A DNA stretch of 11,138 nucleotides, taken from JBBEDC01 sp040881505 (GTDB taxonomy: Bacteria; Patescibacteriota; Andersenbacteria; UBA10190). The notes under the pieces are model-generated. The model did no database searches. It was not told the DNA's origin and worked only from the letters and a program-made list of their open reading frames with translations. Positions within the stretch are counted from its first letter, which is position 1. Each line of letters begins with the position of its first letter. The stretch is from contig JBBEDC010000054.1 of assembly GCA_040881505.1 (NCBI GenBank), positions 1 to 11,138 on the forward strand, written 5' to 3'. A program made the position numbers and the translations under genes. Below, one piece after another: positions 1-6,828 of this stretch.

Positions 1-115
1 TCTCAAACAGTCGGAGCTCCAGCTCTCTGACTTCCTCGGGAGTGAACGTCTTGGCAGTTGACTTCGCTCGCTGAAAGAATTCTCGCAGCTCCTGTTCGCT
101 TTCAAAGTCGGGCAT
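1..115 (-). CDS. Unrecognised protein, N-terminal 38 residues (partial, runs off left edge)
   Basis: The reading frame begins at an ATG (complement of 113-115) with first residues MPDFESEQELREFF and stays open to the window edge. An AGGAG Shine-Dalgarno sequence (complement of 123-127) lies 7 bases upstream of the ATG, which supports this start. The visible part is hydrophilic and rich in Glu, Arg and Leu, with no signal peptide or membrane segment, and looks helical. It follows the small membrane protein gene by 28 bases on the same strand, so the two are probably co-transcribed. I do not recognise the family and assign no function. Confidence 0.6.
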   Translation of the reverse strand, partial: MPDFESEQELREFFQRAKSTAKTFTPEEVRELELRLFE

Positions 116-143
116 TGAAATGCTCCTAAGGAAACTGGGTAGG

Positions 144-539
144 CTAGTCCTTGGGATTCAGCATGTGCTCAGGAAACTGCAGCACGTTGATGGTCCACTC
201 TTCTTTCTTTCCATGAACCATCTTCGTGCAGTGCACTGGGACCCACTTGAGCTGCTTTTCAGCCTCACTGAAGCGTACGGGGTCGCCAATAGAGTATGTG
301 ACGACATCTTCTGTCTTCTTATCGCCGCGTTGGCGGGAGTGCTCGGCAAACGCGAGCAGCGAGGCAAAGGCTGTGAAGAAGACCGCAAGCAAGGCGACCA
401 CAAGACAGGCTTCCGCGACAATGGTTGACTGACTCTGAGTTAACCAGCCATCGGTGGTGAGCCAGAAGATCCAAGTGCCTACTGCAAGTGCTTGTGTCCA
501 TTTGCAGAGCGTGTAAATGGATCGATCGGTTGAAGCCAT
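144..539 (-). CDS. Small two-helix membrane protein of unknown function (131 aa)
   Basis: I place the start at the ATG at 537-539 because an AAGGA Shine-Dalgarno sequence sits about 8 bases upstream. The frame is open further, to a TTG at 672-674, which would add 45 residues with no ribosome binding site. From the ATG, residues about 11-27 form a moderately hydrophobic, Trp-rich segment. Residues about 38-64 form a strongly hydrophobic second segment ending in LLAFAEHSRQ. A charged soluble C-terminal half follows (about 65-131), with SIGDPVRFSEAEKQLKWVPV and a basic patch near HGKKEEW. The likely topology is a membrane hairpin with a cytoplasmic tail. I do not recognise the family. It precedes the partial gene at 1-115 by 28 bases. 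Confidence 0.65.
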   Translation of the reverse strand: MASTDRSIYTLCKWTQALAVGTWIFWLTTDGWLTQSQSTIVAEACLVVALLAVFFTAFASLLAFAEHSRQRGDKKTEDVVTYSIGDPVRFSEAEKQLKWVPVHCTKMVHGKKEEWTINVLQFPEHMLNPKD

Positions 540-667
540 GAGCTTATTCCTTGAGCTGGTCAGAGAAAGCTCGTGTCCAGACAGAGACGCGAGGCTCACA
601 CTAGCCAGCTCAGCGTTGCGATGAATAGCGGCACTTGCTGTTTCAAACCTGGTTGAATGTGCAGATA

Positions 668-682
668 GAGACAATGTGTCTC
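668..682. repeat. Perfect 6-bp inverted repeat, 3-base loop
   Basis: GAGACA (668-673) and TGTCTC (677-682) are separated by ATG. The repeat lies in the 155-base non-coding stretch between the atpD-like echo and the membrane protein gene. Neither strand has a T-run after it, so an intrinsic terminator is unlikely. A small operator or a chance hairpin are both possible. I see no clear promoter in the rest of 540-694. Confidence 0.3.
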
Positions 683-691
683 ATATGCTAA

Positions 692-721
692 ACCCTACCC
701 AATCTTGTCCTTCAGGGCAAT
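692..721 (-). repeat. Displaced near-copy of the 3' end of atpD (30 bp, 27 identical)
   Basis: This stretch matches 1156-1185, the last codons and stop of atpD, at 27 of 30 positions and in the same orientation. Read on the minus strand it encodes IALKDKIG followed by TAG, exactly like the AtpD C-terminus. The three differences are TTG/CTG (Leu), AAA/AAG (Lys) and GGA/GGG (Gly), all synonymous. It is in frame with the coiled-coil gene ending at 764, 14 codons after that gene's TAA. It may be a duplication remnant, or the displaced original atpD end left behind when a small segment inserted. Confidence 0.7.
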
Positions 722-763
722 GAGAATAGAGGTGTCAGGTACCTTTATTCTCGTGGAGAGTTG

Positions 764-1108
764 TTACCGAGATTCGACTTTATCTATCCGCACCTTGTTA
801 TCACGTACTTCCTCTTTTAACTCTTTGACTTCTCCTTTGAGTCCATGCATTTCTTCCCTCAGCTCTTTCGTTTCCTGTTTTAAGCCACCCGTTTCTTTTT
901 TTAAGTCAGTAAATCCTATCTTAAGCGCATCGACATCAACACGCAGCTTCCCAACTTCTTCAAAGGTTGTGTTTAGTAATTCTGTATTCCGGTCCAGCCT
1001 CTCATTAATGGAACTTTGGCCTTCGACGAGGACTTGAAACTTGTCATTAACGTCTTCAAGAATAGCATTCGTGTATCCTGGACTGTTTGGATCGAGGTTC
1101 TTGTTCAT
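764..1108 (-). CDS. Small coiled-coil protein of unknown function (114 aa)
   Basis: The start is the ATG at 1106-1108. No Shine-Dalgarno sequence precedes it, but an extended -10-like TGATATAGT ends 8 bases before the ATG, so the transcript is probably leaderless or nearly so. Residues 1-30 contain a short segment (NSPGYTNAILEDVNDKFQ) before a long heptad-patterned helix from about residue 32 to the end. That helix is rich in Leu, Val and Ile at a/d positions and in Lys and Glu elsewhere (LKKETGGLKQETKELREEMH). There is no membrane segment, so a soluble oligomer is expected. It lies 50 bases after atpD, with no terminator visible between, and could also be read as the tenth gene of that operon. 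After its TAA the same frame stays open for 22 codons and ends with the atpD-like peptide. I do not recognise a function. Confidence 0.7.
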   Translation of the reverse strand: MNKNLDPNSPGYTNAILEDVNDKFQVLVEGQSSINERLDRNTELLNTTFEEVGKLRVDVDALKIGFTDLKKETGGLKQETKELREEMHGLKGEVKELKEEVRDNKVRIDKVESR

Positions 1109-1116
1109 CGAGGTAT

Positions 1117-1125
1117 ACTATATCA
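1117..1125 (-). promoter_or_regulatory. Extended -10-like promoter of the coiled-coil gene
   Basis: On the minus strand the sequence reads TGA-TATAGT, a TGn extended -10 with a hexamer matching TATAAT at 5 of 6 positions. Eight bases separate it from the ATG, which places the expected transcription start 1-2 bases before the start codon. No good -35 is seen, as is common with extended -10 promoters. Confidence 0.45.
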
Positions 1126-1155
1126 AAATCGGAAACAGCTTGCCACTATACCAAG

Positions 1156-1185
1156 ACCCTATCCAATCTTGTCTTTCAAGGCAAT
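1156..1185 (-). repeat. 3' end of atpD, parent copy of the 30-bp direct repeat
   Basis: This is the in-gene copy, covering codons for IALKDKIG, the TAG stop and the adjoining bases. Its partner lies at 692-721 in the same orientation. The two copies bracket a segment that contains only the coiled-coil gene and its promoter. Confidence 0.7.
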
Positions 1186-1773
1186 GGAGGTAATAATCGA
1201 CGCTCGTTCCTGCTCATCCAGCTTCATGCGGATATATTTGATTGTTGTCTTTAGCTGCGGGATCAACACGTACTCCAACGCATTCACGCGTCGTCGTGTC
1301 GTCTCAATTTCCTGCGCTAACAGCTCCGCTGACTTCTCTATCGTCGCCAGCTGTAATAGTAAAGGTAATAATTCCTTAAATGACTCCATCGCAATATCAA
1401 GCTCAGCGCTGGTTTCCCACACACTGTACTGCTCCCCGCTTTCCTGTAAGTTCACTTCGAACTGCGGAATACGAACACCCATAACGTTCTTCTCTTCTAC
1501 GTTAAGAGAGACGTTGTACAGCTCCATGTTTTTGAGCATCTCAACAGCTTGTGGCAGCATGGACCCCTGCGCTAATACAAAATGCTGCATACTTTGCGCT
1601 AACAGCGTATCAACCCGTTCGCGCAGCTCTTTAGCCTGCCGGATGATTTTCAAAAACTCCTGCATCAAGCCGTCGCGCTTGTCTTTCAAAAGCTTGTGGC
1701 CTTTCTGGGCCAGCTTGCTGCGCTTCTTCAAACGCAGCAGTTCCATTCTGGTTGGGTTAACGCGCTGAGCCAT
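1159..1773 (-). CDS. atpD: V/A-type ATPase subunit D (central rotor stalk)
   Basis: Subunit D is the coiled-coil shaft that turns inside the A3B3 hexamer and, with F and C, couples it to the membrane ring. The 204-residue length is normal for the family. The N-terminus MAQRVNPTRMELLRLKKRSK, followed by the long helix with KGHKLLKDKRDGLMQEF, is the typical family opening. The C-terminal half has the second long helix (LAQEIETTRRRVNALEYVLIPQ), which carries the classic RRVNALE motif. It starts two bases after the atpB stop (TAA-CT-ATG) with no Shine-Dalgarno sequence, which implies translational coupling to atpB. It is the last ATPase gene. Its final eight codons and stop are echoed downstream at 692-721. 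Confidence 0.95.
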   Translation of the reverse strand: MAQRVNPTRMELLRLKKRSKLAQKGHKLLKDKRDGLMQEFLKIIRQAKELRERVDTLLAQSMQHFVLAQGSMLPQAVEMLKNMELYNVSLNVEEKNVMGVRIPQFEVNLQESGEQYSVWETSAELDIAMESFKELLPLLLQLATIEKSAELLAQEIETTRRRVNALEYVLIPQLKTTIKYIRMKLDEQERASIITSIALKDKIG

Positions 1774-1775
1774 AG

Positions 1776-3173
1776 TTAAGCCGTAATTTTCTCTTCAACA
1801 GTCGTCCCGTACTTTTCGATCTGTTCGGGCTTCACGCGTTTGAGCTCATTCTTCGGCAAGATCGACAATAGCTTCCAGCCGATTGAAAGCGTATCTTCAA
1901 TCGTTCGGTTTTCCTCGTGCCCCTGTTGTACAAACTCTTTCTCGAATCGATCCACGAACGCCAAATACTTCTTGTCAGTATCAGACAGCGCCGCCTCACC
2001 TAAGATGGTAGCGAGCTCTCTAACTTCCTGCCCGCGAGCGTAGGAGGCAAATAACTGATTAGCCACGCCACTGTGATCATCCCGTGTCTTACCTTCACCG
2101 ATACCCTTCGGCATCAGACGCGACAGAGATCCTAATACCTGCACAGGTGGATAGATACCCTTTTGATGTAAGTCACGCGCCAATACAATCTGCCCTTCGG
2201 TAATGTAGCCGGTTAGATCTGGAATCGGATGCGTCTTATCATCTTCCGGCATCGACAGGATCGGCAGCTGCGTAATCGATCCTTCTTCTCCCTGAATACG
2301 TCCGGCTCGCTCGTACAACGTCGCCAGGTCGGAGTATAGATATCCAGGATATCCGCGTCGGCCAGGCACTTCTTTTCGAGCCGAGCTAACCTCACGCAAG
2401 GCTTCAGCGTACTTGGTCATGTCGGTCATGATCACAAGCACGTGCATGTTCTTCTCGAATGCCAGGTACTCAGCAGCTGTTAAGGCCATACGCGGGGTGG
2501 CAATACGCTCCACGGCCGGATCATCAGCTAAGTTGATGAACAGTACTGATCGTTCAATCGCCCCTTGAGTTGTAAAGTCATTGATGAAGAACTCAGCCTC
2601 TTCAAAGGTAATACCCATGGCGGCAAAGACGACGGCGAAGTTTACCTTACCGGAGGCAGACGGCACTGACGCTTGTCGGGCGATCTGTGCGGCGAGCTGC
2701 GAGTGCGGCAAGCCGGCACCGGAGAAGATTGGTAGCTTCTGGCCCAACACCAGCGTATTCATTCCATCGATAGTTGAAATACCGGTTTGAATGAAGTCAT
2801 CAGGATAGGCTCGAGCAGCCGGGTTCACCGGGGCACCATTAATATCTCGCTCTTCGTCGGGAATAATGTCAGGTTGTCCGTCGATCGGGCGCCCTGCACC
2901 AGAGAAGGTACGGCCCAAGAGATCATTGGATACAGGCAGCTTTAACACGTCTCCCTGGAAACGGACTTTCGTGTTTGGAATATCTAAACCTGCTGTTCCT
3001 TCGAACATCTGGATAACGGCACGGTCGCCGTCAATTTCTAGTACTTTCCCTCGGCGTTTCTCGCCGGAAGCCAGCTCTACTTCAACTAATTCGTCATATG
3101 AAGCCCCTTCCACGCCCTCGCAAATGAGGAGTGGTCCGGTGATTTCAGTTGTTGTTTTATATTCTTTTAACAT
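1776..3173 (-). CDS. atpB: V/A-type ATPase subunit B (non-catalytic hexamer subunit)
   Basis: Subunit B alternates with A in the soluble hexamer and completes the nucleotide sites. The 465-residue length is normal. Residues about 1-75 form the beta-barrel domain. The degenerate P-loop region reads PIFSGAGLPHSQLAAQIARQ at 148-167, lacking the GKT/S of a true Walker A, as expected for B. MTDMTKYAEALREVSSARKE (249-268) and YPGYLYSDLATLYERAG (275-291) are hallmark family segments. The arginine finger is Arg352 in GSLSRLMPKG. The C-terminal helical domain carries the usual GWKLLSILP. Nineteen bases separate it from atpA. The region before the ATG has only a weak, distant GGA and no proper Shine-Dalgarno sequence. 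Confidence 0.97.
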   Translation of the reverse strand: MLKEYKTTTEITGPLLICEGVEGASYDELVEVELASGEKRRGKVLEIDGDRAVIQMFEGTAGLDIPNTKVRFQGDVLKLPVSNDLLGRTFSGAGRPIDGQPDIIPDEERDINGAPVNPAARAYPDDFIQTGISTIDGMNTLVLGQKLPIFSGAGLPHSQLAAQIARQASVPSASGKVNFAVVFAAMGITFEEAEFFINDFTTQGAIERSVLFINLADDPAVERIATPRMALTAAEYLAFEKNMHVLVIMTDMTKYAEALREVSSARKEVPGRRGYPGYLYSDLATLYERAGRIQGEEGSITQLPILSMPEDDKTHPIPDLTGYITEGQIVLARDLHQKGIYPPVQVLGSLSRLMPKGIGEGKTRDDHSGVANQLFASYARGQEVRELATILGEAALSDTDKKYLAFVDRFEKEFVQQGHEENRTIEDTLSIGWKLLSILPKNELKRVKPEQIEKYGTTVEEKITA

Positions 3174-3192
3174 AGTGTGTAGTTTCCGTTAT

Positions 3193-4992
3193 TTAAGCAG
3201 CCACTTTCTCTTCTGTAGTCCGCGCCGTAGCCTCCCCAGTAAGCGACTGGACTTGATCCGCCATTTGTCGCTCCAGCTCGTCGTACTTGCTATCCACTTC
3301 ATCTTCCGGAATGTACTTGGCTTGGGCAATAGCAGGAACGACATCGATATTCAGAAAATCATTCATATCGAAGTCTACCGCCTTCAGACGTTCGCTAGCC
3401 AAGTGGTACAGACGCAAAATCAAGGCCATTAGACGATACTGCTTATGCAGCGACGTATACGTATCAACTTTGTCGAAGGCGTTCTGCTGCAGGTAATCTT
3501 CACGCAGTATGCGGGCGATGTGCAGCGTTAACTGTTCCTGCTTCGACAGCGCCTCGACGCCGACTAGACGCACGATTTCCTCTAAGGCCGCTTCCTGCTG
3601 GAGAATATTCATCGCTTCGGTGCGCATCTCTTCCCAACCAGAGCCTGCTTCTTGTTCAAAGAAGGAAGACAGCTGGTCGAAGTACAGGGTGTAGCTGGTC
3701 AGCCAGTTAATCGCCGGGTAGTGACGTCGGTACGCCAGGCGCTCTTCTAGGCCCCAGAAGACTTTCACTACCGACAGCGTATTCTGCGTTACCGGTTCAG
3801 ACAGATCTCCTCCCGGGGGCGACACCGCGCCAATGGCGGTTAAAGATCCTTCCCGATCATCTGATCCTAATGTTTTCACAATTCCTGCGCGTTCATAAAA
3901 CTGGGCGGTGCGGGAACCGAGATATGCCGGATACCCTTCATCTCCCGGCATCTCTTCCAAGCGTCCGGACATCTCGCGCAGCGCTTCGGCCCAGCGGGAA
4001 GTAGAGTCAGCCATGAGCGCCACGGAGTAGCCCATGTCGCGGTAGTATTCAGCAATCGTCATTCCGGTATATACGGACGCTTCACGAGCCGCTACCGGCA
4101 TGTTTGAGGTATTAGCGATCAGAATGGTCCGTTTCATCAGAGATTGTCCGGTCTTCGGATCTTCCAGCTCCGGGAACTCAAGTAATACGTCAGTCATCTC
4201 GTTTCCTCGTTCGCCGCAGCCGATGTAAACGATAATGTCAGCATCTGCCCATTTGGCCAGCTGCTGCTGGGTGACGGACTTTCCGGATCCGAACGGTCCG
4301 GGAATAGCGGCAGTACCGCCTTTGGCAACGGGGAAAAAAGTATCAATAACGCGCTGTCCGGTTATGAGCGGTTTTACCGGCAACAGTTTTTTCTTTACAG
4401 GGCGTGGAATACGGATCGGCCACTTTTGCACTAGTGTTAGCTTGTGCGTTTTCCCCTTATCGTCTTTGAGCTCCGCGACAGTATCTTCAATGGTGTACTC
4501 TCCCGACTCAATGGCAGTGATGGTTCCGGAAATAGTTGGCGGCACCATAATTTTGAGCTCGATGACGCCTTCTAAGACAGTACCCAGAATATCCCCGCCG
4601 GTGACTGTATCCCCTTCTTTAGCCACTGACGTAAACGCCCACTTGGTTTCGGTGTTTAACGGCGGTACGTCCATACCGCGGGCAATAAAGGCGCCGCTTT
4701 GGGCTTTGATCACATCAAGCGGCCGTTGGATACCGTCATAAATAGCGCCAAGCATGCCAGGGCCCATAGTAAGGGATAACTGCTGTCCGGTAGAGATCAC
4801 CGGATCTCCCGGTGTTAAACCTGATGTCTCTTCGTATACCTGAATTGAGGCACTATCGCCTTCCAGCTCGATGATTTCACCAACGAGCTTTTGAGGTCCG
4901 ACGCTGACAACGTCGAGTACCTTTGCACCGAGCATCTTCTTGGCGACTACCAAGGGCCCGGCGACTTTTTGAATGATTCCTTCTTGAGCCAT
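3193..4992 (-). CDS. atpA: V/A-type ATPase subunit A (catalytic)
   Basis: Subunit A hydrolyses or makes ATP in the A3B3 head. The 599-residue length matches the family, including the A-specific insert (about residues 110-190, with VPPTISGTITAIESGEYTI). The Walker A motif is GPFGSGKS at 232-239. The catalytic glutamate is Glu261 in CGERGNEMTDVL. The Walker B and adjacent segment is ALMADSTSRWAEALRE (325-340). VSPPGGDLSEPVTQ (390-403) is the nucleotide-site loop. The C-terminal helical bundle includes ILREDYLQQNAFDKVD. All catalytic residues I can check are intact. The start MAQEGIIQKVAGPLV is the usual one. A TTAACGTTAA palindrome lies upstream of the ATG, without a Shine-Dalgarno sequence. 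Confidence 0.97.
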   Translation of the reverse strand: MAQEGIIQKVAGPLVVAKKMLGAKVLDVVSVGPQKLVGEIIELEGDSASIQVYEETSGLTPGDPVISTGQQLSLTMGPGMLGAIYDGIQRPLDVIKAQSGAFIARGMDVPPLNTETKWAFTSVAKEGDTVTGGDILGTVLEGVIELKIMVPPTISGTITAIESGEYTIEDTVAELKDDKGKTHKLTLVQKWPIRIPRPVKKKLLPVKPLITGQRVIDTFFPVAKGGTAAIPGPFGSGKSVTQQQLAKWADADIIVYIGCGERGNEMTDVLLEFPELEDPKTGQSLMKRTILIANTSNMPVAAREASVYTGMTIAEYYRDMGYSVALMADSTSRWAEALREMSGRLEEMPGDEGYPAYLGSRTAQFYERAGIVKTLGSDDREGSLTAIGAVSPPGGDLSEPVTQNTLSVVKVFWGLEERLAYRRHYPAINWLTSYTLYFDQLSSFFEQEAGSGWEEMRTEAMNILQQEAALEEIVRLVGVEALSKQEQLTLHIARILREDYLQQNAFDKVDTYTSLHKQYRLMALILRLYHLASERLKAVDFDMNDFLNIDVVPAIAQAKYIPEDEVDSKYDELERQMADQVQSLTGEATARTTEEKVAA

Positions 4993-4996
4993 AGAG

Positions 4997-5006
4997 TTAA
5001 CGTTAA
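4997..5006. repeat. 10-bp palindrome between atpF and atpA
   Basis: TTAACGTTAA is a perfect palindrome in the 27-base gap between the atpF stop and the atpA start, where a ribosome binding site would be expected. It may be chance in an AT-rich spacer. No function is claimed. Confidence 0.3.
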
Positions 5007-5019
5007 GGGAGTATATTAG

Positions 5020-5352
5020 TTATTTAGATTCAAAGATATCTGATCCAATTGCGCGCACCATCAGCTGTTGCAGGTTTTGGGCCGCAACGTTCTGAGGATT
5101 CGCCGGATTGGGCAGCAGGATTATGGCTGGCAGGGGCGCTGCGTTCAGCTTACCCACTGCTTCCAGGTGAGGCCCTGCCAGGCCTTCGTCGACAAAGATA
5201 ATGCCGAAGTCCGCCTCACGGACCAGACGTCGAAGTGTTTCCAACATCTCGTCCGCAGAAGCTGACTCAAATACCGTGATGCCAGTGAGTTGAAACCCAA
5301 AGCCAGCACCAACTGGTCCGATATATGCGATGTTTGTATTTCGAGTAGCCAT
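5020..5352 (-). CDS. atpF: V/A-type ATPase subunit F (central stalk)
   Basis: Subunit F binds subunit D in the central stalk and regulates rotation. From the ATG at 5350-5352 the product has 110 residues, close to the usual 100-110. The opening NIAYIGPVGAGFGFQLTGI is the family's N-terminal strand-loop-helix (compare the usual IGD-x-x-x-x-GF-x-L-x-G). DFGIIFVDEGLA follows at about residue 50 and is the second strand, matching the usual I-I-x-I-x-E. A TTG further upstream (5371-5373) overlaps the atpC end and would add seven residues. I prefer the ATG, 10 bases after the atpC stop, since the family starts just before the first strand. No Shine-Dalgarno sequence is seen. Confidence 0.9.
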   Translation of the reverse strand: MATRNTNIAYIGPVGAGFGFQLTGITVFESASADEMLETLRRLVREADFGIIFVDEGLAGPHLEAVGKLNAAPLPAIILLPNPANPQNVAAQNLQQLMVRAIGSDIFESK

Positions 5353-5362
5353 ATATATGAAG

Positions 5363-6262
5363 TTATGCGGCAAGGTAGAGCGGACGGACTAAACTGTGCA
5401 GAGTCTGCTGCGGCAGTCCGCCAAGCTTGGCTGAAAGAATTAAGCGAAGCGTACGGGCTTCAATTTCCTTGGCCATCCAGTAAGCGATAATCGGATCATA
5501 GCCGGTTGGAGTGGCGCGCTGGGTGCGGATGCCGTCTATAAGGGTTGCATCAAATGCATACTCGTATGCTGTGGCACCTACCCCTTGCTCCACTGCTTCA
5601 ATGGCTGCCTCGCTTGCCCAGAGCGGAGCGTTAGCAGCTGCCGGAGCACTATCGGCGGTTGTAGAACGCATACCGGCTTCAAAGTCCAAGCGCTCTCGCG
5701 TCACTTGAGCTACCTCACGCATCAGCGGCGTGAACGCTAATTCTTGCATGACAGCAATTGTCTTCTCTTTAACGCGCAGTAGCATGTCTTTCTTACTCCA
5801 TCCCTCTTGCTGGGCGCGCTCTTTTTCTTCGCGGATAAAGTCGCGCCATATATGGGGCAGTTCCTCGTAGCCGGCATCCTCCCAGATAACACTGGTTAGG
5901 GCGTTCACCGGAATAGATGAAAGACTGCGCTCAAGGCCGTCTTTGGATTTGCCGGCCATGTAGTGCATGAAGGCTGAGGCTATACGCAGTCCGTCATGTC
6001 TGGCTGATATAAACTGCAGGACCCGTTCGTCTGAGACCACTTCCTGTAGCCACGTCAGCTCTTCATACAGATGAGCCTCTAACGCCGCAAAAGGCGTTGC
6101 TGCCTGCTCTAAATGAATGCCGTACGGCGTATCAGCTAAAGCGCGGACTGCCTCCTGAGCCGTTGGCGCGCCAATAATGCGGGTGTATTCATCCGTCCCG
6201 AGAAGACCTTTTTCTTTCTCGCGGATGACTCCGATAATGTATGGTGCGTCAACTTTAGGCAT
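5363..6262 (-). CDS. atpC: V/A-type ATPase subunit C (socket between stalk and membrane ring; subunit d homologue)
   Basis: Subunit C caps the membrane ring and holds the D-F stalk. The protein has 299 residues, a little shorter than the usual 320-350, and is almost entirely helical. The N-terminal segment APYIIGVIREKEKGLLGTDE is a typical opening, with EYTRIIGAPTAQEAVRAL resembling the first short repeat of the family. The C-terminal segment IIAYWMAKEIEARTLRLILS closely resembles the conserved family end, in which x-x-Y-x-x-x-K-x-x-E-x-x-x-x-R precedes a short tail. Its position between E and F fits. It begins 9 bases after the atpE stop without a Shine-Dalgarno sequence. Divergence is high in the middle, as usual for this subunit. 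Confidence 0.88.
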   Translation of the reverse strand: MPKVDAPYIIGVIREKEKGLLGTDEYTRIIGAPTAQEAVRALADTPYGIHLEQAATPFAALEAHLYEELTWLQEVVSDERVLQFISARHDGLRIASAFMHYMAGKSKDGLERSLSSIPVNALTSVIWEDAGYEELPHIWRDFIREEKERAQQEGWSKKDMLLRVKEKTIAVMQELAFTPLMREVAQVTRERLDFEAGMRSTTADSAPAAANAPLWASEAAIEAVEQGVGATAYEYAFDATLIDGIRTQRATPTGYDPIIAYWMAKEIEARTLRLILSAKLGGLPQQTLHSLVRPLYLAA

Positions 6263-6271
6263 TGATGTTTT

Positions 6272-6817
6272 TTACGAGAAAAGCATCTTCGCTAAGGCAG
6301 CCCGATGCTTGATGAACAGTTGGTTGACCAGGTGTTCGATAGTCAAATTCAGCTCGCTGTCAGAAGAGCGAAACACAAATCCGGCCTGACCCTTAAGGGT
6401 TTTTTCCGCCAGCTTGTGGTCACCTTTGACCAACTTACGTAATTCATCAGCGCTTTTTTCACCCGGCACAATCGTCCCGGCTGTTTTTGGAACAAGAGAT
6501 AGCAACCTCGCGAGCAATTCTTTGCTATTACTTGCGGTCAACTCTTCAGCTAAAGCAGCTTTCGTGGCATCGAGTTCTTCCTGCTTGGCGTTCAATACCA
6601 AAGCACGACCAGACAGCTCTGCTTCCTGGCGAGCTCTACGAGCTTGCTTCTCACCCTCGGCTTGAGCCTCAGAGATAATCGCTTCTTCCATCGCCATGGC
6701 GCGATCAGTGATGCGCTGCTTTTCCGCTTCGCTGCGCTGGCTGATTTCAGCCTGAACACGACTGGCTCGCTGACGGGCTTCGGTGAGAATAGCTTCTTGT
6801 AACGATTCAAATGACAT
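6272..6817 (-). CDS. atpE: V/A-type ATPase subunit E (peripheral stalk)
   Basis: Subunit E pairs with the G/H subunit to form the peripheral stalk that holds the head still. I use the ATG at 6815-6817 (181 residues, MSFESLQEAILTEAR). A TTG directly before it is in frame but adds nothing. The N-terminal two thirds is a long Ala, Glu, Arg and Gln-rich helix (for example RASRVQAEISQRSEAEKQRI) that pairs with the G/H helix. The C-terminal third is a mixed alpha/beta globular domain that binds the top of the hexamer (EKTLKGQAGFVFRSSDSELN). Length is slightly below the usual 185-200. It starts 11 bases after atpK, with no Shine-Dalgarno sequence. Confidence 0.88.
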   Translation of the reverse strand: MSFESLQEAILTEARQRASRVQAEISQRSEAEKQRITDRAMAMEEAIISEAQAEGEKQARRARQEAELSGRALVLNAKQEELDATKAALAEELTASNSKELLARLLSLVPKTAGTIVPGEKSADELRKLVKGDHKLAEKTLKGQAGFVFRSSDSELNLTIEHLVNQLFIKHRAALAKMLFS

Positions 6818-6828
6818 CAATCAAGGAA

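Noticed and set aside
1110..1158. GGTATA / TATACC inverted pair between atpD and the coiled-coil gene
   Set aside because: Six-base arms with about 35 bases between them in an AT-rich stretch are expected by chance, and one arm overlaps the proposed -10 region.
1016..1768. 250-codon plus-strand open frame opposite atpD
   Set aside because: Its translation is Ser- and Cys-rich with no recognisable domain, and it lies exactly antisense to the well-supported subunit D gene. It is a shadow frame.
2866..3432. 188-codon plus-strand open frame opposite atpB and atpA
   Set aside because: It spans the junction of two clear minus-strand genes, and its product resembles no family. It is a shadow frame.
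4276..4299. Walker A of subunit A ends in GKS rather than the GKT common in V/A-type A subunits
   Set aside because: Ser is functionally equivalent, and as far as I recall GKS also occurs in the Thermus-type A subunit, so it is not unusual.
4235..4741. 168-codon plus-strand open frame opposite atpA
   Set aside because: It is antisense to the catalytic subunit with no own start signals. The open frame follows from the codon composition of atpA.
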